From positions 1-64,000 of the forward strand of contig JAZNCN010000020.1 of the NCBI GenBank assembly GCA_045587545.1: a stretch of DNA of 64,000 bases. The letters run 5' to 3'. Both the position numbers and the translations under genes were made by a program. The stretch is from Caccoplasma_A sp045587545. GTDB taxonomy: Bacteria > Bacteroidota > Bacteroidia > Bacteroidales > G3-4614. Each line of letters opens with the position of its first letter. The first letter of the stretch is position 1. This document shows, piece after piece, positions 24,631 through 31,928 of the stretch. The notes beneath the pieces were generated by a model, which was not told where the DNA came from, did no database searches, and was given only the letters and a program-made list of their open reading frames with translations.

Positions 24631-27101
24631 TGGAATACTCCATAAAAAATATAACTACATTATTGGGCACCGAACCTGTTCCATACGAAGAGTTAAAAGT
24701 TTCGGTATTGCTAACCGACAGCCGTTCACTTAAAACGCCTGACCAAACGCTATTTTTTGCAATAAATAGTAAAACTAACGACGGACATCGTTTTATAGCG
24801 GAGTTATACAATAAAGGTGTCCGTAATTTTGTAGTAGAGTATATTTTACCTGAATTTACAAACCTCAAAGGAGCCAACTTCATAAAAGTTGATAAATCAA
24901 TAAGGGCATTGCAACTGATAGCGAGCGCGCATCGTTCATCATTCAAACTACCTGTAATAGGCATTACCGGAAGCAATGGAAAAACGATAGTAAAAGAGTG
25001 GCTTTATCAACTATTACAATCACGCTATATAATCACCCGCTCACCTCGCAGTTACAACTCTCAAATCGGAGTTCCCCTATCGGTATGGGAATTGGAAGAG
25101 CGCAGCAATCTTGCAATATTTGAAGCCGGAATATCGCAGCCAAACGAAATGCAGGCACTCTCAAATATAATTAAACCAACCATAGGTATTTTCACCTGTT
25201 TAGGCGATGCTCATCAAGAAGGATTCAAATCACAAGAGGAGAAACTTGAAGAAAAACTCAACCTCTTTGAAACAGCTGAGATTATAATATATAATGCAAC
25301 TCAGCCATTAATAAAAAAACATATTGAAGAGCGCTTCAATAGTAAGAAATTAATAGGGTGGTCAACCACCGACACCTCAGCGCCACTATATATTAAGGAG
25401 ATAAAAAAAGAGGACAAGACTACCTCTGTTATATATATATATAACAACCGTGAGGAGATTTTTAGAATACCATTTACCGAAGATGGCTCAATAGAGAATG
25501 CCATTCACACTCTTTGCATAACACTATTTTGTTTTAACTTTACCACACAAGAGGTTTCAGAGAAATTAGCAGAGATAGAGCCTGTAGCCATGCGATTAGA
25601 GGTTAAAGAGGGTCGTAATGATTGTACAATAATAAACGATACATATAACTCTGATATAAAATCGCTTGAAATAGCCCTTGATTTTCTATCACGACGTTCA
25701 GTAACAAAAGGTGTGAAAAAACGTCTTATATTATCAGATATTTTGCAATCTACAACAGATAGTCGTGAGTTATACAACAAAGTATCACAACTTCTAAAAG
25801 AGAATGGAGTTGACAAATTTGTAGGAATAGGAGAAAACCTTATTGAGAACAAAGATCTATTCCCAACAGATAGCATTTTCTTTAAAACCACAGCAGAGTT
25901 TATAGCTTCAAATATTGCCGATAAGTATAACAATGAAATAATATTGGTAAAAGGAGCAAGAAGCTTTAACTTTGATGATATTACCGATATTCTATCACTA
26001 AAACAACACGAAACTGTATTAGAGGTAAACCTTGACGCACTCCGACACAACTATAACTACTACAAACAAAAACTATTACCCAATACCAAACTTATATGTA
26101 TGGTAAAAGCATTCGGTTATGGAGCAGGCTCATATGAACTTACAAAAACGCTACAAGATGCAGGGTGCAGTTATGTAGCAGTGGCCGTTGCTGACGAGGG
26201 AGCAGAGTTGCGCAAGGCAGGCATAACAATGCCCATAATGGTAATGAATCCCGAAATGGGAACGTTCGAGACACTCTTTAAATATAATCTTGAGCCTGAA
26301 GTATATAGTTTCAGACTATTAGACGCTCTTACAAAAGCAGCAAATGCACAAGGAATAACCGAGTTCCCAATACATATAAAAATAGATAGCGGAATGCACC
26401 GTTTAGGTTTCACCATTCAAGATATGCCTAAGCTCATTAAAGAGTTATCAAATAATAATGCTCTCACGCCACGCTCGGTATTCTCACATCTTGCGGGAAG
26501 CGACGATGATAACCTCGATTACTATACCGATACCCAGATTGAGATATTCAGCCGATGCGCCGAATCTCTCCAAATAGGAATAGGCAAGCCAATATTCCGC
26601 CACATATTAAATACTGCCGGAATATCACGATACACCCAATATCAATTTGAAGGAGTAAGGTTAGGCATTGGGCTTTACGGAGTAGCACCTCACCCATCTG
26701 TTGAAGGATTGAGATGCGTTTCAACACTAAAAACAACAATACTTCAAGTCAAAGAACTCTCTTCGGCAGAGACAGTTGGCTATGGAAGGAAGGGAGTATT
26801 AAACAAAAAATCACGTATAGCAGCTGTGCCAATAGGATATGCCGATGGACTTAATCGACACCTTGGCAACCGAAAAGGCTCTATGTGGATTAATGGTTGC
26901 GAAGCTCCAATTGTAGGCAACGTATGTATGGACGTTACCATGATTGATGTTACCGATATTGAGTGTACCGAAGGTGATATAGTTGAAGTATTTGGCGAAA
27001 ATATCAGAGTTGAAGATATTGCCGAAAAATTAGGCACAATCCCTTACGAAGTTCTTACATCAGTTTCGGCACGGGTTAAGAGAGTATATTTTAGGGAATA
27101 G
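24630..27101 (+). CDS. murF-alr: Fused UDP-MurNAc-tripeptide:D-Ala-D-Ala ligase and alanine racemase
   Basis: 823 residues, two enzymes in one chain. The N-terminal half (about 1-450) is MurF: substrate-binding domain, ATP loop GITGSNGKTIVKEWLYQLLQ, central ligase domain with the NDTYNSDIKSLEIALDFLS motif. The C-terminal half (about 460-823) is alanine racemase: the PLP lysine at residue 493 in LICMVKAFGYGAGS, HIKIDSGMHRLGFT, and the late VGNVCMDVTMIDVTD. The fusion makes both D-Ala and its use in UDP-MurNAc-pentapeptide, and is known from Bacteroidota. The genomic start overlaps the GSCFA stop. Confidence 0.95.
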   Translation: MEYSIKNITTLLGTEPVPYEELKVSVLLTDSRSLKTPDQTLFFAINSKTNDGHRFIAELYNKGVRNFVVEYILPEFTNLKGANFIKVDKSIRALQLIASAHRSSFKLPVIGITGSNGKTIVKEWLYQLLQSRYIITRSPRSYNSQIGVPLSVWELEERSNLAIFEAGISQPNEMQALSNIIKPTIGIFTCLGDAHQEGFKSQEEKLEEKLNLFETAEIIIYNATQPLIKKHIEERFNSKKLIGWSTTDTSAPLYIKEIKKEDKTTSVIYIYNNREEIFRIPFTEDGSIENAIHTLCITLFCFNFTTQEVSEKLAEIEPVAMRLEVKEGRNDCTIINDTYNSDIKSLEIALDFLSRRSVTKGVKKRLILSDILQSTTDSRELYNKVSQLLKENGVDKFVGIGENLIENKDLFPTDSIFFKTTAEFIASNIADKYNNEIILVKGARSFNFDDITDILSLKQHETVLEVNLDALRHNYNYYKQKLLPNTKLICMVKAFGYGAGSYELTKTLQDAGCSYVAVAVADEGAELRKAGITMPIMVMNPEMGTFETLFKYNLEPEVYSFRLLDALTKAANAQGITEFPIHIKIDSGMHRLGFTIQDMPKLIKELSNNNALTPRSVFSHLAGSDDDNLDYYTDTQIEIFSRCAESLQIGIGKPIFRHILNTAGISRYTQYQFEGVRLGIGLYGVAPHPSVEGLRCVSTLKTTILQVKELSSAETVGYGRKGVLNKKSRIAAVPIGYADGLNRHLGNRKGSMWINGCEAPIVGNVCMDVTMIDVTDIECTEGDIVEVFGENIRVEDIAEKLGTIPYEVLTSVSARVKRVYFRE

Positions 27102-27107
27102 TATTAT

Positions 27108-27200
27108 TAATTAGGAATTAGAAATTAGGAATGTACTTAATTATTAATTTATAATTGTGGCGAAGCCACGAACTAATTCCTAATTCCTAATTCCTAATTT
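27108..27200. repeat. Dispersed hairpin repeat, copy A
   Basis: Arms made of TTAGGAATTA / TAATTCCTAA units flank a core hairpin GTGGC-GAA-GCCAC (27157-27169). It lies in the gap between the convergent MurF-Alr and GH97_N genes. Copies B (31840-31911) and C (50071-50151) share the layout; in B the stem is GTAAC/GTTAC, a compensated change. Confidence 0.75.
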
Positions 27201-27219
27201 ACACAAAGTGCACAAACAG

Positions 27220-27939
27220 CTACTTTTTAATCTCCATTTTTAGCCAAGGGGTTTCAAAAGTAACAGGAAGAACTGCTTTTATCATATCGTTACCCTTATA
27301 CATTGGCCTTAACCCCACTTTCAACATATTAGAGACCTCTGTATTGGCGTTAAGTTCCATCTCGGGATAATCCTTTAATGAGGTATTTGAAAGCGTTATA
27401 TTTTTACCGTTTTCAAGTTTAATTTCAGCCGGAAAAGATAGTGCTTTTACAGAATCAATAGGCATAGTGCCGGCATCTTTAATCAACTCAGCCTTAGGGG
27501 CAAAATAGATAGTTGTATTATCGTCGTGTAAAAGAGTTTTCTCAGCACTACCTAAGCTATATGCTTGTTTAAGTGCTATTCCATTATCATAAGCTCTTGC
27601 ATATACTTTATATGTACCCTTATAAGGTTGGTTAAACGAAACTATCATCTCGTTATATTTAACACCATTTATACTATCAGTGCGTTCCCATTTATAATTA
27701 ACCTTTTCAATTGCATGTCCTGTAATTTCTGAGCCACTATATCGCAAACCCAACTGAGAGTCGTTTATAAGAGTATCTCCATCTAATTTTACATAATATC
27801 CGGGAACCCCCCATGCCGATGAAAATACAGTCAACTCAATCTTACCATTAGGCGATGTTATTGCTTTAAGTTTTTGGGCAGTTACCGATTGTACTGCAAA
27901 CATAAATAATAGTACTGCAAATAGTATTACTTTTTTCAT
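27220..27939 (-). CDS. Stand-alone GH97 N-terminal domain protein
   Basis: 239 residues from the ATG at 27937-27939 (MKKVILFAVLLFMFAVQSVT), chosen because it begins a clean signal peptide; an earlier in-frame ATG would overlap the GH92 stop. The mature part matches the N-terminal beta-sandwich of GH97 glycosidases (SPNGKIELTVFSSAWGVPGY, then SQLGLRYSG and VSFNQPYKGTYKVYARAYDN) and ends with TPWLKMEIKK, about where the domain would end. The (beta/alpha)8 catalytic domain, about 400 more residues in the family, is absent. It follows the GH92 gene 13 bases later in the same operon. Confidence 0.7.
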   Translation of the reverse strand: MKKVILFAVLLFMFAVQSVTAQKLKAITSPNGKIELTVFSSAWGVPGYYVKLDGDTLINDSQLGLRYSGSEITGHAIEKVNYKWERTDSINGVKYNEMIVSFNQPYKGTYKVYARAYDNGIALKQAYSLGSAEKTLLHDDNTTIYFAPKAELIKDAGTMPIDSVKALSFPAEIKLENGKNITLSNTSLKDYPEMELNANTEVSNMLKVGLRPMYKGNDMIKAVLPVTFETPWLKMEIKK

Positions 27940-27952
27940 ATCGTTAATGTTT

Positions 27953-30220
27953 TTAATTTTCAACTTTAGTTAAAGAGGCCGGAGCATCTTCCGCATTTAT
28001 TCCTCGTTTAATATTAGGCTTATCCGACATATTAAAACGTAAAGTTCCTCCATTTATAATATCAAAATGCGATATATAATTTTTAGTATATCTCTTTCCG
28101 TTTAACTCAGCACTCTTTATATATGGGCTAACCGAACCATTATTTGTTGATTCAATAATAAATGTTTTATCAGCAGGCAAATTAAGAGTTACCTTGTCAA
28201 ACAGGGGCGTTCCAACAACATACTCGGCACGTCCCGGACATACCGGATAAAATCCCATGGCACTAAAAACGTACCATGCCGAGGTCTGACCATTATCCTC
28301 ATCGCCACAATAACCGTCGGGTGTTGGTTTATAGAGTTTATCTAAAATTCGGCGGATATGATATTGCGCCTTCCATGGGGCACGACTATAATTATATAGG
28401 TATGCAGCATGCTGAACAGGTTGATTGCCATGAGCATATTGTCCCATATCAAGAGCTACCATCTCGGCTATCTCATGAATTACAAAACCATAAGTACCAT
28501 AATCATATACAGGAGGAGCGGTAAACATTGAGTCAAGCATAAAGGTCATATTATCATAACCTCCCATCAAACGCGACAACCCTTCAACATCGTGCATAAC
28601 ACTCCAAGTATAGTGCCATGATGAGCCTTCGGTAAAAGGTCCTCCCCACTCTTCAGGTTTAAAGGGGAATAACCACTCCCCGCTCCTATTTTTGCCACGC
28701 ATAAAGCCAAATGACTTATCAAAGAGGTTTTCATAGTTATATGAAGTTGATTCATAATCAGAAGCAATATCTACTTCGCCCAATGCTCTCGCATAAGCCG
28801 AAAGACACCAATCGGCATAGGCATACTCCAATGTTTTCGCAGCTGCTTCATAATAATCGGGATAAGGCACATATCCCAAAGTAAAATACTCTTCGTATCC
28901 ATTGCGCCCAACAGACAAAGGCTCTCCTTGAGCTTCGGTTTGATGCACCATTGCCTCAAGAGCCTTTTGAGTATCAAACCCGCGGATACCTTTTATATAA
29001 GCATCAGCTATAAGCGACAACGAGTTGTTGCCTATCATACAACCACGATGCCCCGGCGATGCCCATTCGGGCAAGAAACCACTCTCATTATAAACATTCA
29101 CAAGCGATTGCATAACTCGTTCCGACACTTCGGGATAAATAAGAGTAAAAAGAGGGTGTACAGCACGGAAGGTATCCCAAAAACCATTATCGGTGTACAT
29201 GTAGCCTTCGTGAATTTTGCCATCGTAAGGGCTGTAATAGTAAGGTTGCTCCTCTTCGTCGTACTCATAAAACTCACGTGGAAAAAGTAATACTCTATAT
29301 AGGCACGAATAGAATGTTTTCAAAGCCTCCTCGTTATCATCGTCAACAACCACCCTGCCAAGCATATTGTTCCATTGACTCTTTGCCAACTCCTTAACCT
29401 CATTAAACGATTTGCCTGCAACCTCTCTCCTAAAATTAAGTTTTGCCTGTTCCAATGAGATAAATGATGATGACATTCTAACAGTCAGATTCTCTCCCTC
29501 TGGCACTATAAAACGCAAATAGCCACACACTCTGTCATGCTCACCAACACTACGCCCCGCAAAAAGAGAATCGTTTATCATAACACCCTTCTCGGCAATA
29601 GGGTGACTGAACTCCATTACATAATAGTTGGTAAAATTTGCAGGCACTCCACCATTGTGGTTTTTTACGTAGCCTGTAACCTTACGACCCATTTGGTCAA
29701 TATCAACTTTGCACCCTCCATGCTGAGCATCAATTATAAAATATTGCCCTTGTAACGAAGGATATGAGACCTCCATAACTGACGATGTACGTGTAGGAGC
29801 AAGCGAAACCTCTACCCCATTATCCATTTTTACACTATAACAATATGGGCGTGCCTCTTCGTTTTGGTGCGTAAAACTAACACCTCGCTCCTTATGCGAT
29901 AATTTCAGTTCACCACTCAAAGGCATTACTGAAAAAACAGCATAGTCGTTAATCCAGGGGCTTGGCTGATGAGTCTGTTTAAAGCCTCTTATAACGGTAT
30001 CGGTATAGACATACATCCACCCGTTGCGATTTTCGCCTGTCTGGGGCGACCAAAAGTTTAATCCCCAAGGCAGAGCAACTGCAGGATATGTATTACCATG
30101 CGAAAAGTCATAAGTTGATTGCGTACCCATTAAAGGATTTACGTAGTCAGCAAAATTTCCTGCTATAAGAGAAAAATTGAGGGGAAACAATAATATTATT
30201 ATGGCGATTGCTCTTCTCAT
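27953..30220 (-). CDS. GH92 family alpha-mannosidase
   Basis: 755 residues from the ATG at 30218-30220, which opens a signal peptide (MRRAIAIIILLFPLNFSLIA). GH92 landmarks: NPLMGTQSTYDFSHGNTYPA and the later GYCGDEDNGQTSAWYVFSAM with GFYPVCPGRAEYVVGTPLFD. GH92 enzymes are calcium-dependent exo-acting alpha-mannosidases (1,2, 1,3, 1,4 or 1,6) that process N-glycans or yeast mannan; linkage cannot be read from sequence. The promoter at 30240-30270 lies directly upstream. Probably periplasmic or surface. Confidence 0.93.
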   Translation of the reverse strand: MRRAIAIIILLFPLNFSLIAGNFADYVNPLMGTQSTYDFSHGNTYPAVALPWGLNFWSPQTGENRNGWMYVYTDTVIRGFKQTHQPSPWINDYAVFSVMPLSGELKLSHKERGVSFTHQNEEARPYCYSVKMDNGVEVSLAPTRTSSVMEVSYPSLQGQYFIIDAQHGGCKVDIDQMGRKVTGYVKNHNGGVPANFTNYYVMEFSHPIAEKGVMINDSLFAGRSVGEHDRVCGYLRFIVPEGENLTVRMSSSFISLEQAKLNFRREVAGKSFNEVKELAKSQWNNMLGRVVVDDDNEEALKTFYSCLYRVLLFPREFYEYDEEEQPYYYSPYDGKIHEGYMYTDNGFWDTFRAVHPLFTLIYPEVSERVMQSLVNVYNESGFLPEWASPGHRGCMIGNNSLSLIADAYIKGIRGFDTQKALEAMVHQTEAQGEPLSVGRNGYEEYFTLGYVPYPDYYEAAAKTLEYAYADWCLSAYARALGEVDIASDYESTSYNYENLFDKSFGFMRGKNRSGEWLFPFKPEEWGGPFTEGSSWHYTWSVMHDVEGLSRLMGGYDNMTFMLDSMFTAPPVYDYGTYGFVIHEIAEMVALDMGQYAHGNQPVQHAAYLYNYSRAPWKAQYHIRRILDKLYKPTPDGYCGDEDNGQTSAWYVFSAMGFYPVCPGRAEYVVGTPLFDKVTLNLPADKTFIIESTNNGSVSPYIKSAELNGKRYTKNYISHFDIINGGTLRFNMSDKPNIKRGINAEDAPASLTKVEN

Positions 30221-30239
30221 AATTGATAATTTGCTATTG

Positions 30240-30270
30240 CAAATATATAAAATTAGAGATTTATCAACAA
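30240..30270 (-). promoter_or_regulatory. Promoter of the GH92-GH97_N operon
   Basis: Minus-strand TATATTTG (30240-30247) and TTG (30268-30270) spaced by 20 bases. The -7 box is an exact TAnnTTTG match. The predicted start near 30233 leaves a short leader before the GH92 ATG at 30220. Confidence 0.55.
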
Positions 30271-30386
30271 TAAGGTATTTTACGGAACTGTAGCAACAGC
30301 ATATTAACACCTTAATAATAAAGCAACTAAGAGTAATACACAAGAAGAATATTAATTTTTTTTAATTAATTTATTGCCCATATTCT

Positions 30387-30416
30387 TTTGTAATTTAAAA
30401 AAGAGATGTATCTTTG
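30387..30416 (+). promoter_or_regulatory. Promoter of the tRNA-Gly/tRNA-Leu operon
   Basis: -33 TTTG (30387-30390) and -7 TATCTTTG (30409-30416), 18 bases apart. The first tRNA starts 12 bases downstream. Confidence 0.65.
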
Positions 30417-30427
30417 CAACCGCAAAT

Positions 30428-30500
30428 GCGAAAATAGCTCAGTTGGTAGAGCATAACCTTGCCAAGGTTAGGGTCGCGGGTTCGAGTCCCGTTTTTCGCT
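30428..30500 (+). tRNA. tRNA-Gly (anticodon GCC)
   Basis: 73 bases. Acceptor GCGAAAA pairs with TTTTCGC; the D arm GCTC/GAGC, the anticodon arm TAACC/GGTTA with loop TTGCCAA (GCC at positions 34-36), and a GCGGG-TTCGAGT-CCCGT T arm. The discriminator base is T, and CCA is not encoded. Confidence 0.97.
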
Positions 30501-30510
30501 CAATGGTTTC

Positions 30511-30597
30511 GCCCGGATGGTGGAATCGGTAGACACGAAGGACTTAAAATCCTTTGGCTATAACACGGCTGTGCGGGTTCAAGTCCCGCTCCGGGTA
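30511..30597 (+). tRNA. tRNA-Leu (anticodon TAA)
   Basis: 87 bases, with a long variable arm as in class II tRNAs. Acceptor GCCCGGA pairs with TCCGGGT, anticodon loop CTTAAAA (TAA at 34-36). Encoded 10 bases after tRNA-Gly, presumably in the same transcript. Confidence 0.97.
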
Positions 30598-30602
30598 CCG
30601 AG

Positions 30603-30640
30603 AAAAGACTGGTAATTTCAATTACCGGTCTTTTTCTTTT
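30603..30640 (+). terminator. Terminator after the two tRNAs
   Basis: Stem AAAAGACTGGTAAT / ATTACCGGTCTTTT (30603-30616 and 30621-30634, one T.G pair) with a TTCA loop, followed by a T-rich run. It ends the tRNA transcript, so the downstream RNA candidate needs its own promoter. Confidence 0.9.
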
Positions 30641-30728
30641 TTTATCATAAAATCATTAATTTATCGTATTACTAACTCTAATCTTCTATTTTTTGCTACC
30701 TTTGTAGTAAATAAACATTTGCAAAATG

Positions 30729-30736
30729 TATTTTTG
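30729..30736 (+). promoter_or_regulatory. Possible -7 box for the structured RNA
   Basis: TATTTTTG matches TAnnTTTG; a TTTG lies at 30701-30704, 24 bases upstream (longer than the usual 19-21). Weak. A second candidate, TACCTTTG at 30697-30704, has no partner. Confidence 0.3.
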
Positions 30737-30740
30737 ATAA

Positions 30741-30946
30741 AGAGATAGCGAAAGCTATTACGATATAATTTTGAACGATTAGTAACTATTCTCTGAACTG
30801 AAAACCGCCAATTTTCAAATTGATACGAGAATAAGCATACTACAAAAGTTCATGCCCTCGAGGTGTGAACTGTTTGTGCTTATCTGTATCAAGGGTCTTG
30901 GCGGTCCCTCAGTTTTGGGTTTGCAACAAATGGTTCCGCCTTTTTT
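30741..30946 (+). ncRNA. Rod-like structured RNA candidate upstream of an XRE regulator
   Basis: A stretch of 206 bases with no credible gene. A GNRA-type hairpin (ATAGC-GAAA-GCTAT, 30745-30758) precedes a rod of five nested helices: AACTGA/TCAGTT (30796-30801 with 30909-30914), ACCGCCAA/TTGGCGGT (30804-30811 with 30898-30905), TTGATAC/GTATCAA (30820-30826 with 30886-30892), ATAAGCA/TGCTTAT (30831-30837 with 30877-30883) and AGTTCA/TGAACT (30847-30852 with 30866-30871), 34 pairs in all. The GGCGG of the second helix could instead pair with CCGCC (30936-30940), followed by six T ending at 30946. The next base opens the XRE gene. It may be a stand-alone RNA (for example a 6S-like rod) or a leader that switches between two folds. 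I do not recognise a family. Confidence 0.6.
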
Positions 30947-31153
30947 ATGATACACATCGGAAAATTAATAGAAAAAGAGTTAAAACTTCAAGAGAGAACT
31001 CCTGCTTGGCTCGCAAAAAAGATTAATTGTGAGCGTCCTAATATTTACTATATATTCCGACAAGAATCTATAAATACAGACCTTCTGTTGCGCATCTCTC
31101 GTGCATTAAATCACAACTTCTTTTTACACTATATCAAGGAGATGGAAGAGTAA
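30947..31153 (+). CDS. Small XRE-type helix-turn-helix protein
   Basis: 68 residues. The helix-turn-helix is seen as RTPAWLAKKINCERPNIYYI, followed by FRQESINTDLLLRISRALNH. Such short stand-alone regulators are common in Bacteroidota; the target is unknown. The ATG follows directly after a T-run that would end a terminator, so there is no room for a ribosome site. Translation may depend on the fold of the RNA ahead, or use a leaderless or later start. Confidence 0.65.
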   Translation: MIHIGKLIEKELKLQERTPAWLAKKINCERPNIYYIFRQESINTDLLLRISRALNHNFFLHYIKEMEE

Positions 31154-31341
31154 ATATTTTATACTATTCCGTAAATTTTATTTACTACCTATCCTAAATC
31201 GTCGCACTTAACTTTATTTAACTTTGTCTTACTTAGCTAAAACAATCTTTAATTGAGTACAAATATACACTTAATTAGGTTTAAAGTTGAAATTAAAAGA
31301 TCTCTATTCCATAATAAGAAATCAAGTAAAACAATATAATT

Positions 31342-31839
31342 ATGAAAAAATTCAAGACTAAACACGTAGTAATGATGTTACTCACATTCATTCCTTTTAT
31401 TGGAGCATCGGCAACCGACTATATGAATGTTTATCTAACATCGCAAGGCTCATTTCAATCAATAGCAATTGATGAAATAGACAAAATCACCTTCCCATCG
31501 GAAGATGAAGTAGACATCACTATTTCGGGTATAATAACACCCATGGCGATAGAGAATATTGAGGTCATCACTTTTGGCGATACTGATATAACCGCCATTG
31601 AGGAGGCAGTAGCAGAGGTAGCTGATGTAGAGATAATCTATTACAACGGCGAAGTTCGTATAACCTCACCTGAGTTAATTAGCCAAGTGCAACTTTACAA
31701 TATGCAAGGTGTGTTGATGCAGTACCAAACTCCTAACACAGAGATAGCAACTCTTGATGTCAGCAACTACCCCTCGGGTATCTATGTGGTTGCAGTTCAA
31801 TCAAATGGAGAGATAAAAACTAAGAAGATTATAAAATAA
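31342..31839 (+). CDS. Secreted protein with T9SS-type sorting domain
   Basis: 165 residues. Signal peptide about 1-24 (ends GASAT). Next comes a short segment (MNVYLTSQGSFQSIAIDEID) of a type that recurs at the front of many Bacteroidales surface proteins (here also at 31929). The C-terminal 70 residues are a type A sorting domain (QLYNMQGVLMQYQTPNTEIA, then SGIYVVAVQSNGEIKTKKII). Little remains between, so this is almost a bare sorting domain. It precedes the large mosaic gene after a repeat element. Confidence 0.65.
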   Translation: MKKFKTKHVVMMLLTFIPFIGASATDYMNVYLTSQGSFQSIAIDEIDKITFPSEDEVDITISGIITPMAIENIEVITFGDTDITAIEEAVAEVADVEIIYYNGEVRITSPELISQVQLYNMQGVLMQYQTPNTEIATLDVSNYPSGIYVVAVQSNGEIKTKKIIK

Positions 31840-31911
31840 TGAGGAATGAGGAATGAGGAATTAATTCCTAACTCCTAATTGTAACGAAGTTACGAACTAA
31901 TTCCTAATTAA
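31840..31911. repeat. Dispersed hairpin repeat, copy B
   Basis: Same plan as 27108-27200 and 50071-50151: TTCCTAATT-type arms around a stem-loop GTAAC-GAA-GTTAC (31881-31893). The stem differs from the GTGGC/GCCAC of the other copies at two positions on each side and still pairs. Confidence 0.7.
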
Positions 31912-31928
31912 AAAATTTATTTTTTGAA

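Noticed and set aside
27940..27963. Upstream start for the GH97_N protein
   Set aside because: It would overlap the GH92 stop codon; the ATG at 27939 begins a clean signal peptide.
30741..30946. Firm assignment as 6S RNA, tmRNA or SRP RNA
   Set aside because: The rod shape and length fit 6S loosely, but no conserved sequence block was recognised; no tmRNA tRNA-like ends or SRP-type GGAA loop are present.
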